Assembly (NCBI GenBank): GCA_029820875.1
Contig: JALGUK010000028.1
Coordinates: 1 to 14,949 of the forward strand
Direction of reading: 5' to 3'
From: Candidatus Zipacnadia bacterium
Lineage (GTDB): Bacteria; Armatimonadota; UBA5377; JALGUK01
Length of the DNA: 14,949 nt
A model generated the notes under the pieces. That model did no database searches. It was given only the letters and a program-made list of their open reading frames with translations, and was not told the DNA's origin. Positions 7,740 through 14,840 of the stretch are shown piece after piece. The stretch's first letter is position 1; every line of letters begins with the position of its first letter. The translations under genes and the position numbers were made by a program.

Positions 7740-8654
7740 CTATACCTGCTGAAGGAACCGGTGGAGAGCAGCATACGCGCCGCCAAGGCCGAAAACGACG
7801 CCCATCGTCAGCAGGAGCCCGCAGAAGCCGACAATGAGGCCGGCGCTGCGAAGCATGGGAATGAACTGCAGGTTTTCGGCAACGTACGCCGATACAGACT
7901 CATACCCGGGCACCAACAGCACGCAAGCGATAACAGCCCCGATTGCTCCGTACACGACACCCTCGAGCATGAACGGTGCGCGAATCAACCAGTTGGTAGC
8001 TCCGACGAGCTGCATTATCCGGATTTCCCGTCGCCTGGCGAATACGGTCAGGCGAATCGTGCTGAAAATGACCAGCAGGGTCGCAAAGCTCAGCAGGGCG
8101 GTCGCAGTGACGCCGACAGCCCGAACCAGTCTGTGCAACGTGTGCAGCTTATCAATGTACTCCCGGCCATAGCGGACCGCGTCGACTCCAGGCACTTTCT
8201 GCAGCTCAACCGCCAGCGGTTCCAGTTCCTCGCTGCTTATCGGTTCCACGTCGAAGGAGCCGCCAAGTGGATTTAGCTCCGCGAGTGTTGCAAACGCCTT
8301 GGCACCTTCCGGCTTGTCGCTTGTCAGCCCCAGAATATCGAGAATTCGGCGCAGGTTCTCCTCCGGTGTCGCGTATTTGTATGACTTGACACGCGAATCG
8401 GACGCAACCTTCTCCTCCACGGTCAGCCGCTGCTGTTGGTCCAGCTTAGGCTTGAGGAAGACGGTCAAACGCGCCTCCGACTGCGCGTGTGACATGATAT
8501 AGACCACGTTCATGGTGGTCAATACAAATGCGCCGAAGACACAAAGGGCGACTGCTACGTTGCTAATGGATGCAATCGTCATCAGCGGGTTTCTGCGGAT
8601 GCCGACCGCGGTCTCTTCGAGCACAAACTCAGCCGACCGCAGACTCATCGTCAT
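7740..8654 (-). CDS. ftsX: Cell division ABC transporter permease-like protein FtsX
   Basis: A 304-residue membrane protein with the FtsX layout: a cytoplasmic N-tail, TM1 (about 25-52), a large extracytoplasmic loop (about 55-175) and three further TM segments (about 178-202, 225-250 and 270-297). The ARRREIRIMQLVGATNWLIR block (about 205-225) is a hallmark of FtsX and related MacB-type permeases. FtsX does not transport. With FtsE it passes ATP-driven shape changes to a wall hydrolase bound by its large loop. The start overlaps the end of ftsE by 26 bp. ATG 8654 has GGGGG 4 nt upstream, and the second ATG at 8648 has better spacing (10 nt). The M23 gene comes next. Confidence 0.95.
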   Translation of the reverse strand: MTMSLRSAEFVLEETAVGIRRNPLMTIASISNVAVALCVFGAFVLTTMNVVYIMSHAQSEARLTVFLKPKLDQQQRLTVEEKVASDSRVKSYKYATPEENLRRILDILGLTSDKPEGAKAFATLAELNPLGGSFDVEPISSEELEPLAVELQKVPGVDAVRYGREYIDKLHTLHRLVRAVGVTATALLSFATLLVIFSTIRLTVFARRREIRIMQLVGATNWLIRAPFMLEGVVYGAIGAVIACVLLVPGYESVSAYVAENLQFIPMLRSAGLIVGFCGLLLTMGVVFGLGGAYAALHRFLQQV

Positions 8655-9324
8655 AGAACCCCCGCTTCGTGTCTCGAACTACGGTGCCGTCTGCGATGCC
8701 CACAACGCGCTTGGCCATTCCGTCCACTATATACTTGTCGTGAGTCGCTACCACCACCGTCGTACCCTTGATATTGATTTCGTTGAGAAGTTGGACGATG
8801 TCCCAGGAGGTCTCCGGGTCGAGGTTCCCCGTGGGTTCGTCCGCGAGAAGAATGGGCGGATTGTTCACCAACGCTCGTGCGATGCAAGTCCGCTGCTGTT
8901 CGCCTCCTGAGAGTTCATGCGGCATTGCATCCGCCTTGCGGAGCAGCCCTACCAGTTCCAGTGCCGCTGGTACCTTGCGATGTTTCTCCCGCCGCGATAC
9001 ACCGAGCACATCGAGCGCAAATCCTACGTTCTCCTTGACGGTCTTGTCCGGCAGGAGACGAAAGTCCTGAAAAACGACTCCCATGTTACGCCGCAGCGCT
9101 GGTACGAGTGAGCGACGGATTTTCGAGATGTCTCGCCCGGCCACAATCACCTTTCCGCGCGTTGGTTCCAGCTCGCGGTAAACGAGCTTCAGCAGCGTGG
9201 ACTTCCCGCTGCCGGTAGCTCCCACGATGAAGACAAACTCACCTTTGCCGACGGTTAAGTCAACGTTGGTAATCGCCCGTGTCCCGTTCGGGTACACGAC
9301 CGAAACGTTGTCGAATTGGATCAT
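8629..9324 (-). CDS. ftsE: Cell division ATP-binding protein FtsE
   Basis: A 231-residue ABC ATPase. It has Walker A (GATGSGKST, residues 35-43), a Q-loop with the FtsE-like [18 protein letters not shown] (83-100), the signature LSGGEQQR (138-145), Walker B with [12 protein letters not shown] (158-169) and the switch histidine H195 (VATHD). [18 protein letters not shown] and [10 protein letters not shown] point to FtsE rather than a LolD or MacB ATPase, and ftsX follows with overlap. I start it at ATG 9324, with AGGA 7 nt upstream. An open frame continues to 9348 but has poor initiation signals. It is the first gene of the left-facing operon, directly behind a good sigma-70-type promoter. Confidence 0.96.
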   Translation of the reverse strand: MIQFDNVSVVYPNGTRAITNVDLTVGKGEFVFIVGATGSGKSTLLKLVYRELEPTRGKVIVAGRDISKIRRSLVPALRRNMGVVFQDFRLLPDKTVKENVGFALDVLGVSRREKHRKVPAALELVGLLRKADAMPHELSGGEQQRTCIARALVNNPPILLADEPTGNLDPETSWDIVQLLNEINIKGTTVVVATHDKYIVDGMAKRVVGIADGTVVRDTKRGFYDDESAVG

Positions 9325-9359
9325 CGCATTGTCCTTTGCCCTGAACACACACGCAAAAT

Positions 9360-9388
9360 AGTATAGCCGAAAACATTCTACATTGCAA
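9360..9388 (-). promoter_or_regulatory. Sigma-70-type promoter of the ftsE operon
   Basis: On the minus strand, a -35 box TTGCAA (9383-9388) and a -10 box TATACT (9360-9365) are separated by exactly 17 bp. The match is 4/6 and 5/6 to the consensus. Transcription would begin near 9353, giving a leader of about 29 nt before the ftsE ATG at 9324. Confidence 0.65.
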
Positions 9389-9394
9389 GCAAAC

Positions 9395-9424
9395 CCGACA
9401 GGCGCGTGCTGCCTGTGCTATCTT
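9395..9424 (+). promoter_or_regulatory. Possible extended -10 promoter for the right-facing operon
   Basis: On the plus strand, TGC followed by TATCTT (9416-9424) forms an extended -10 motif. A weak -35 (CCGACA, 9395-9400) lies 18 bp upstream. Transcription would begin near 9431, about 70 nt before the GTG at 9503. It is back to back with the ftsE promoter: the two -35 boxes are 6 bp apart. Confidence 0.35.
9398..9416. repeat. Inverted repeat in the divergent promoter region
   Basis: Perfect 6-bp arms ACAGGC and GCCTGT with a 7-nt spacer. It fills the spacer of the putative right-facing promoter and lies 10 bp from the ftsE -35 box, so it could be an operator for a dimeric regulator. The arms are short and chance cannot be excluded. 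Confidence 0.4.
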
Positions 9425-9435
9425 ATAGGAGATAG
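9418..9435. repeat. Second inverted repeat in the divergent promoter region
   Basis: Perfect 6-bp arms CTATCT and AGATAG with a 6-nt spacer (TATAGG), starting one base after the first repeat. It covers the putative -10 box and start point of the right-facing promoter. It is unrelated in sequence to the first repeat, so the two are not copies of one site. Confidence 0.35.
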
Positions 9436-9502
9436 GAAGGTTTCATCTCGTCCGTGGCGAATCGTTTTTATATCGGCATATACAGGTTGGGAGGGCTGAA
9501 CG

Positions 9503-10237
9503 GTGGACGATGAGGGCATTGTCTGCTCATATTGCGGAGGGCGTAACCCCCCGCTTATGACGATTTGCATGCATTGCGGCAAGCCTCTTACAGCAGGCGA
9601 CTCATCGGCGTCCCCGAACCCTGAAAGAACAGCCCTACTGGGCCATGCGCTACTTGACCAACGTGACAATGAAAGCTTTGATGATGCTCTCCTGAGGGCA
9701 GCCAAGGAACTGTACCCTGACCGGTGGAGCGAGCTTTTTGCAGAGGTCTCACAACAAGTGACCCGGCGGGCGGCAGCACAAGGCATCTCGAAGCGTGTCG
9801 CGGCGCAGGAGCTCCTGAAGCATGTTTCGCCTGCTCAACAGCAGAAGGCATCTGCCATGCCCGAGGCAGCAAAAGCGGTGAGCGATAGGCCCCAGCGGGA
9901 GAGCCGACTCAAACTCACTCAGGAAAGGCTTGCAGAGTTGCCGCCCCAGGCACGCGCCGAAGCTGAGAGGGCGTTGGCGGCCGAGGGCAAACAGGTGCAG
10001 CGTGATGTCCCCAAAGAGCAACCGGAAGAAGTGCTGTCTCTGCAAATCGAACCCGGGCAGAACGGCCTGTCCGCCGAGCAGGTGCAGACGCTTCGCAATG
10101 CCCTGAAGCGGGGCGTCGCACTGGAAAACATCATTATTGAGCGCTCGACTCCACCGGCTCGAAAAGGATGCCTGGGCACCGCTGCTTTGCTGGTTCTGGC
10201 ATTCGTGGGCGTATTGTTGGCCATTGTTCTGAGATAG
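9503..10237 (+). CDS. Tail-anchored zinc-ribbon protein of unknown function
   Basis: A 244-residue protein I do not recognise beyond its zinc ribbon. Two CxxC pairs, C8/C11 (CSYCGG) and C22/C25 (CMHCGK), form the ribbon. Residues about 45-185 are polar, mostly helical and rich in Ala, Gln, Arg and Glu. One hydrophobic segment (about 222-243, CLGTAALLVLAFVGVLLAIV) ends the protein, so it is probably tail-anchored with the ribbon in the cytoplasm. The GTG start at 9503 has GGGAGGG 7 nt upstream. It is the first gene of the right-facing operon, ahead of another membrane protein and a diguanylate cyclase, so a signalling or scaffold role is possible. That is inference from context only. Confidence 0.85.
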   Translation: MDDEGIVCSYCGGRNPPLMTICMHCGKPLTAGDSSASPNPERTALLGHALLDQRDNESFDDALLRAAKELYPDRWSELFAEVSQQVTRRAAAQGISKRVAAQELLKHVSPAQQQKASAMPEAAKAVSDRPQRESRLKLTQERLAELPPQARAEAERALAAEGKQVQRDVPKEQPEEVLSLQIEPGQNGLSAEQVQTLRNALKRGVALENIIIERSTPPARKGCLGTAALLVLAFVGVLLAIVLR

Positions 10238-10302
10238 TCAGCCTTCAACGAACGTTGCTCATCCGTTCAGGGCTGCAGTCAGGCCCTTCGCAAATCTGCA
10301 GT

Positions 10303-11244
10303 ATGGAGTCATCGGCAGTGATTATTGCTCTGATTCTTATCCTAAGCCTGGCACTCGTGTGGGTGGGCTATATACTCTTTATGCGGTTCATCCGTTCCCT
10401 GCAATCGCGCCAATTCACCGAGCCGGAGACGGAGTCGTGGCCGCCGGACCTTCAACCGGGGGCCGAAGGCATTGCATTCCTGTATGCACACGAATTCGTA
10501 CCTTCGGTTGATCCCGAGCGGATATCGCCTCGCAACCGTACCAAGGCTCCAATGACCGGTGATAGCCTGGACGCGCGGCGATGGACCGAATTCCTGTTGT
10601 ATGCGTTCCTCGCCGATCATTATCTTCGGGAGCGCATTGACATCGAGGTCGTCGAGTCGCCTCCGACATTCATGCCGCCCCTGCCGCACAAGCAGTGGTC
10701 GCTGCAAGTGGGGTTGGCAAAGCCCCTCCCGCCGTCTCCGCTCAGTGAGCCGATGGAGGCGGTTTTCTCGGAGGTTTATGAGCGCTCAGATGAAACACAT
10801 GTGGCGTTGGACGAACTCCTGGAACGTATGGTTCGCCACATGCGCCGGAATATCACGCTCTGGCGCAAGACCGGTTTCTGTGACCAAATCCTCAAGCACG
10901 TCCAGCAGGCGATGGCGCACCTGGGCTACTTCGAGGAAATCTCGGGTGACACAGTCCTTGAGCGTCTTCGGCCCCCGGTTTTCCGGGTCGTGGAGCATAC
11001 GGCCGAGTCTCTGGAATCCGCTGCCGAGGCATTAAAGGACCAATTGTCTGAATTCGAGCGCTGGCATAGCCTCCCCGATGCCGTGGGTGACGCCGAGCTG
11101 TTGCCGGGCGGGCTGGACCCGCGCCTTGCAGCCTCGCAAGCGGCTGAGGCGGGCCAGTGGATGGCGGATTGTCTGCGGCTAAGTGTCTATGAGGCCGTGA
11201 CGAGTTTGCGTCAACTTGAACCTTCGGATGAGTTCTTGCCATGA
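10303..11244 (+). CDS. Membrane-anchored protein of unknown function
   Basis: A 313-residue protein from ATG 10303. One strong N-terminal TM segment (about 6-28) is followed by basic residues (RFIRSLQSRQF), so the rest is predicted cytoplasmic. The body has a proline-rich stretch (PPTFMPPLPHKQW, PLPPSPLSEP), then mostly helical sequence including HMRRNITLWRKTGFCDQIL and an acidic helix HTAESLESAAEALKD. I see no catalytic motif and cannot assign a family. ATG 10303 lacks a Shine-Dalgarno sequence. GTG 10318 has GGAG 9 nt upstream and would give 308 residues with the TM at the very start. The frame is open back to 10168 inside the previous gene, but that extension looks non-coding. Its stop overlaps the cyclase start (ATGA), which suggests translational coupling. 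Confidence 0.8.
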   Translation: MESSAVIIALILILSLALVWVGYILFMRFIRSLQSRQFTEPETESWPPDLQPGAEGIAFLYAHEFVPSVDPERISPRNRTKAPMTGDSLDARRWTEFLLYAFLADHYLRERIDIEVVESPPTFMPPLPHKQWSLQVGLAKPLPPSPLSEPMEAVFSEVYERSDETHVALDELLERMVRHMRRNITLWRKTGFCDQILKHVQQAMAHLGYFEEISGDTVLERLRPPVFRVVEHTAESLESAAEALKDQLSEFERWHSLPDAVGDAELLPGGLDPRLAASQAAEAGQWMADCLRLSVYEAVTSLRQLEPSDEFLP

Positions 11245-12902
11245 GCGAAACCGTCACCGACAACAAGAAAGACGCTGGCGAGGCCGTCCCTGGAGGCTTT
11301 GCCGTTGCGGCTGACTCCCCTTTAGCGGACGAGTACGATGGGTTGGCGTTGGCGCCGCGGATAATCAGCGCACGCAGGAGGCAGGCGGCGCAATGGGGCA
11401 TGGAGAGGTTCGTCGTATTGGTGCGCTGGGTGGTCATCTTCATGATGGCGTTGGCCCTTACTCCCTCTTACTGGTGGCTGCCGGCTACGGGTATCGTCCT
11501 CAACGGGATTGCTACTCTCATAGTGCTTGTGCAGCAGAGATTCACCAAGTACCGGTACCTGTGCCTGTTTGGGTTAAGAGCCATGGATATGGGCTTGGCC
11601 ACCATCCCGGTCATACTTAAGGGGCCTGATGCAGAGTTCAGCTCCCTGTATTACATGTTCCTGTCGTGGTCCATTGCGGCCCAATGGGGATGGGGACCGG
11701 GGTTGGCGGCGGCGGGGTTGAACTCAGGTGTCTACCTCGCACTCAACGCCGTGCACTCACCCAATGGCGCTGCCTTTGCGACTTCGGTCACCGCTATCGG
11801 GCAAGTGGCGGCGATTGCCGTCGGTGCGGTCGTCGGGGCCACGCGGTACAACGACGTGCAAAAGCATATCAGCAATTTCGCGAGTGCTGAACGCCTCGCC
11901 ACGCTAAACCAGGTCGGCAGTGCCCTCGCGAGTACATTGGACGTGGACGACGTCCTGGACCTGATTGTCAATACGGCTATCCGTCACACCGGGGCGTCCT
12001 CGGCATCGTTGATGCTTGTTGACCCACGGGAGGATGTGCTGGTTCTGAGCAAGGCGGTGGGGTTGAGCGAGGATGTACCGTCAGACCTGCGAATCCCCGT
12101 CGGCACGGGAGTGGCGGGGTGGGTCGCCGAAAAGCAGGAACCGGTATTGCTACATGACATCTCCCGCGACCCCCGGTTCAGCCACCTGGTCCCACGGCGG
12201 GAGCTGCGGTCGGCGATGTGCGTGCCCTTGGTTTCCAAGGGGAAAACCCTCGGGGTATTGAATGTATCAACCAAGGGCGGCACCAATGTTTTTGACTATG
12301 ACGACCTTGACTTGCTGGTCGCTCTTGCGGCCCATGCAACCGTTGCATTGGTCAACGCGCGGCTGTTTGACGAGATCCAGCGCGCTTCGATAACCGACGG
12401 ACTTACGAACCTTTTCAATGCCCGACACTTCCACGAGCAACTCGAGGCGGAGATTGTCCGAGCAAAGCGCTACGGTTACCCGGTCTCATTGTTCATGTTC
12501 GACATAGATCACTTCAAGCAGTACAATGATACATTCGGCCACCTCGAGGGCGACCGTGTCCTGCGCGATATAGGGACGTTCGTGCTCGAGGAAGTGCGAC
12601 GCAGCGACGTCCCCGCGCGCTATGGCGGGGAGGAATTCATGATTATGTTGCCGCACACGTTCAAGCCTGACGCCATCCGGATTGCCAACCGTGTCCGCGA
12701 ACGCCTCAAGCAGCGAGTTGCTGGTCCGGAAGCGGCTCCTGATACGCCTCCCAGCATAAGCGGCGGCGTTGCGACGTTCCCGGATGATGCCCAGGATGCC
12801 GAAGGGCTTCTGCGAGCGGCGGATCTCGCTCTTTACCGTGCCAAGGCCTCCGGCCGCGACTGTATCCGCACTGCCGAGCCGAAAGGCCAACTCGAGCTAT
12901 AG
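11241..12902 (+). CDS. Membrane GAF-GGDEF diguanylate cyclase
   Basis: A 553-residue integral membrane enzyme. A cytoplasmic N-tail of about 55 residues is followed by about six TM segments (roughly 57-75, 79-98, 107-126, 134-150, 152-170 and 178-200), a short helix, a GAF domain (about 222-375, with GTGVAGWVAEKQEPV and NVSTKGG) and a GGDEF domain (about 380-545). The active-site motif is GGEEF (462-466), a functional variant. The inhibitory-site RxxD (R453-D456) is intact at the standard spacing. DGLTNLFNARHF and MFDIDHFKQYND are classic. It makes cyclic-di-GMP from two GTP and is probably product-inhibited. The signal sensed by the membrane and GAF parts is unknown. ATG overlaps the previous stop by 4 nt. 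Confidence 0.95.
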   Translation: MSETVTDNKKDAGEAVPGGFAVAADSPLADEYDGLALAPRIISARRRQAAQWGMERFVVLVRWVVIFMMALALTPSYWWLPATGIVLNGIATLIVLVQQRFTKYRYLCLFGLRAMDMGLATIPVILKGPDAEFSSLYYMFLSWSIAAQWGWGPGLAAAGLNSGVYLALNAVHSPNGAAFATSVTAIGQVAAIAVGAVVGATRYNDVQKHISNFASAERLATLNQVGSALASTLDVDDVLDLIVNTAIRHTGASSASLMLVDPREDVLVLSKAVGLSEDVPSDLRIPVGTGVAGWVAEKQEPVLLHDISRDPRFSHLVPRRELRSAMCVPLVSKGKTLGVLNVSTKGGTNVFDYDDLDLLVALAAHATVALVNARLFDEIQRASITDGLTNLFNARHFHEQLEAEIVRAKRYGYPVSLFMFDIDHFKQYNDTFGHLEGDRVLRDIGTFVLEEVRRSDVPARYGGEEFMIMLPHTFKPDAIRIANRVRERLKQRVAGPEAAPDTPPSISGGVATFPDDAQDAEGLLRAADLALYRAKASGRDCIRTAEPKGQLEL

Positions 12903-12905
12903 GAG
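12902..12905 (+). promoter_or_regulatory. Ribosome binding site of the 79-residue membrane protein
   Basis: GGAG, part of a TAGGAG sequence that includes the stop codon of the cyclase gene, ends 6 nt before ATG 12912. It supports this frame over an overlapping one at 12935 and indicates coupling to the cyclase. Confidence 0.6.
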
Positions 12906-12911
12906 CCGGAC

Positions 12912-13151
12912 ATGTCACGTAGTGAGAAGCTGCAGTGGGTAGTTATTTTCGCAGCGCTTGCGAGTATGTGGCCTCGCATGGTATGGCCGCATCTGGTCTG
13001 GCGCATCGTCTCCTGGGTGATGCTTGGTGTGTTAGCCGGCATGTTCATCTGGAAAATGATTCTTTTCCATCGCCGCGTGGACGAGGCGGACAAGGAGTCC
13101 GAGAAGCGCAGGCAGCCCCCCACCGGAGTCGGCCCACCCTCTGAGCCATGA
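12912..13151 (+). CDS. Small membrane protein of unknown function
   Basis: A 79-residue protein with a hydrophobic, tryptophan-rich first half. One or two TM segments (about 8-20 and 31-50, including IVSWVMLGVLAGMFIWKMIL) are followed by a charged tail (HRRVDEADKESEKRRQPP). I do not recognise a family. The start is well supported by a Shine-Dalgarno sequence 6 nt upstream, and the gap to the cyclase stop is only 9 nt. The position suggests an accessory subunit or an unrelated operon rider, and the sequence alone cannot separate these. Confidence 0.75.
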   Translation: MSRSEKLQWVVIFAALASMWPRMVWPHLVWRIVSWVMLGVLAGMFIWKMILFHRRVDEADKESEKRRQPPTGVGPPSEP

Positions 13152-13159
13152 GCGCTCAG
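13141..13159. other. Short stem-loop at the end of the small membrane gene
   Basis: Arms CTGAGC (13141-13146) and GCTCAG (13154-13159) enclose a 7-nt loop that contains the TGA stop of the small gene. There is no T-tract after it, so I do not call it a terminator. Confidence 0.3.
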
Positions 13160-13162
13160 GCC

Positions 13163-13182
13163 TTGCCGTGGCCGCTCGGCAA
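13163..13182. other. Short stem-loop before the sialidase-like gene
   Basis: Arms TTGCCG and CGGCAA with an 8-nt loop, four bases after the preceding stem-loop and 27 bp before ATG 13210. It could affect read-through from the cyclase operon or start-site access. It is not a canonical intrinsic terminator because no run of T follows. Confidence 0.3.
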
Positions 13183-13209
13183 CTCCATGTAAGGGAGTGA
13201 ATAACACCG

Positions 13210-14790
13210 ATGGAGGCGAACATCATCGGGGTCACCCTCTTGGCCGCTGCGTTGTTCGTCCAGTCGGCTACTGGAGCACCTGACGGCGACGTCCAGTGGC
13301 TTGTAAACTACCAAGGGGACGCTGTGCCGCAGGAGCCACAGTGGAGCTGGCACGGCGCTCGCGGAGCGTCTGTTGAAATCGTGAACGGGACCTTGCACTT
13401 GGCGGACAGCGCGGAAGACGACGCAGGCTATTACCGCACATTGTGGACGCCGGAAGAGGGTCATGAAATCATAGTGGAGGCACGGGTTCGGGTCAAATCA
13501 ATCACTCGAGAAGATGGAGCTGACATTAACCGTCTTCGCCCTTATTCGCGCGGCGCTCCGGTGGGCATATTGGTCGGCAACGGCCAGCGACAAGATGGGA
13601 TTGTCCTTTGGCCTGACCGCATCAGCACCTTCATGGATCGCTTTCATCTTATGTCCACAACGGATGACTTCCACGTGTACCGACTTGTGATTCGGGACAA
13701 TGATATGAGCGTCTATGTGGACGGCGAGATGAAAATCCGCGGGAAGGATGCCTTCTCCACGCCTTCGACAGATGGAGCGGCATTTCTGCAGTTCGGCTCC
13801 AACTGCAAGAGGTGGCAAGGGGACGCTTATTGGGACTACGTCAAGCTGGGCATTCGCAGAATACCGCCGACCGAGCCGGGGGAGAGTCAAAAGAAGTTAG
13901 AGGTCACCATCAGCGACCGGTGGGAGATTCCGCCGCCGAAGGGAATGCGTTGGACCCGCCCGTACCTTTATAACGTAGGTGACGGGTTGCTATTGCTAAG
14001 CGTCGCCCAGGGGCCGGATGCAATTTACGAACCGTATGGTGTACTCAAGTCAACCGATGAAGGAAAATCCTGGGTCCCTATCCCCGGGCTGCTGGAAAAG
14101 ACATTCGCGCCTCAGCCAATGCTTCGTCTGTCCGATGGCAGGATACTGGGTGCCTCCAGATGGGTTGTGAAATACAAGGCGGGCAACTATACGGGATTCA
14201 CATATATCTTTGACCGGAACGCCGATTCCTTTGAGATGTACGAAAGCAAGCTCATCGTGCCTGCCGAAGTTGAGCTTCCGGTCTTTGATAGAGACATTTT
14301 CAGATTCGCCGACGGCAGAATCATGGCCGTCATTTATGACATTCATGCCGGATATCTTGTGCAAACTACGGACCTGGGTAAGACCTGGACTTTTGTCTCC
14401 AGAATCGGCGCTAAACACGAGCCGGGGGTTGAATTCCTCTCCGAGACGGAGGCTGTCGCCTTGCTGCGCCAAGGAAGTATGCTTCCGCTACACCAAGTGT
14501 GGTCGCATGACGGCGGAAAGACCTGGAGCACCCCGGTCGTACTTGAAGAGGGCAGCGTAGACCCCGATGTAGTTTACATGAGCAACGGTGTCCTCGCTTG
14601 CAGCTATGGCCGACCCCGCTGCCACATCATGTTCAGCACGGATAAGGGCAAGACCTGGGGTTATCATCATGTTCTGCCCGAGCCTGCTGCTTTCAACTAT
14701 GCGGCAATCCGCGAGGTACGCCCTGGGCGGCTTTTGTACGTGTATGATGCGTTGGCCGCAGTGTATATTGACGTGAAACGGGCGAAGTAA
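13210..14790 (+). CDS. Secreted sialidase-like (Asp-box) protein with N-terminal jelly-roll domain
   Basis: A 526-residue exported protein. A hydrophobic leader (1-22) with a likely cleavage site near SATGA-PDG precedes a concanavalin/LamG-like beta-sandwich (about 28-215, ending AYWDYVKLGI) and then a six-bladed-propeller-type region. Four Asp boxes (S/TxDxGxTW) are clear: 281-288 (STDEGKSW), 386-393 (TTDLGKTW), 432-439 (SHDGGKTW) and 476-483 (STDKGKTW). This repeat marks sialidases and other BNR glycosidases. The canonical FRIP motif is not visible, with RWTRPYL (247-253) in its place, so hydrolase activity and substrate are uncertain. The leader has no positive charge, which is odd for a signal peptide. 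An in-frame TGA at 13198 rules out an upstream start. GGGAG lies 12 nt before the ATG. Confidence 0.85.
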   Translation: MEANIIGVTLLAAALFVQSATGAPDGDVQWLVNYQGDAVPQEPQWSWHGARGASVEIVNGTLHLADSAEDDAGYYRTLWTPEEGHEIIVEARVRVKSITREDGADINRLRPYSRGAPVGILVGNGQRQDGIVLWPDRISTFMDRFHLMSTTDDFHVYRLVIRDNDMSVYVDGEMKIRGKDAFSTPSTDGAAFLQFGSNCKRWQGDAYWDYVKLGIRRIPPTEPGESQKKLEVTISDRWEIPPPKGMRWTRPYLYNVGDGLLLLSVAQGPDAIYEPYGVLKSTDEGKSWVPIPGLLEKTFAPQPMLRLSDGRILGASRWVVKYKAGNYTGFTYIFDRNADSFEMYESKLIVPAEVELPVFDRDIFRFADGRIMAVIYDIHAGYLVQTTDLGKTWTFVSRIGAKHEPGVEFLSETEAVALLRQGSMLPLHQVWSHDGGKTWSTPVVLEEGSVDPDVVYMSNGVLACSYGRPRCHIMFSTDKGKTWGYHHVLPEPAAFNYAAIREVRPGRLLYVYDALAAVYIDVKRAK

Positions 14791-14840
14791 AACTCTCCGG
14801 GTTTGCACAGCGCGCTTGAAAAAGAAGGGGGTACGAGCTG

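Noticed and set aside
7695..8276. A 193-codon plus-strand frame opposite ftsX and the start of the M23 gene
   Set aside because: It lies antisense to ftsX, lacks a ribosome site and crosses a gene junction. The product is low in hydrophobic core and shows no family motif.
10168..10302. A 45-residue N-terminal extension of the membrane protein at 10303
   Set aside because: It overlaps the end of the zinc-ribbon gene in another frame and would bury the TM segment behind Cys- and Arg-rich sequence. The TM right after ATG 10303 or GTG 10318 is a better N-terminus.
12935..13144. A 69-codon frame overlapping the small membrane protein
   Set aside because: It lacks a ribosome site and has a composition typical of a shifted frame. 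The frame at 12912 has a strong site and clear TM segments.
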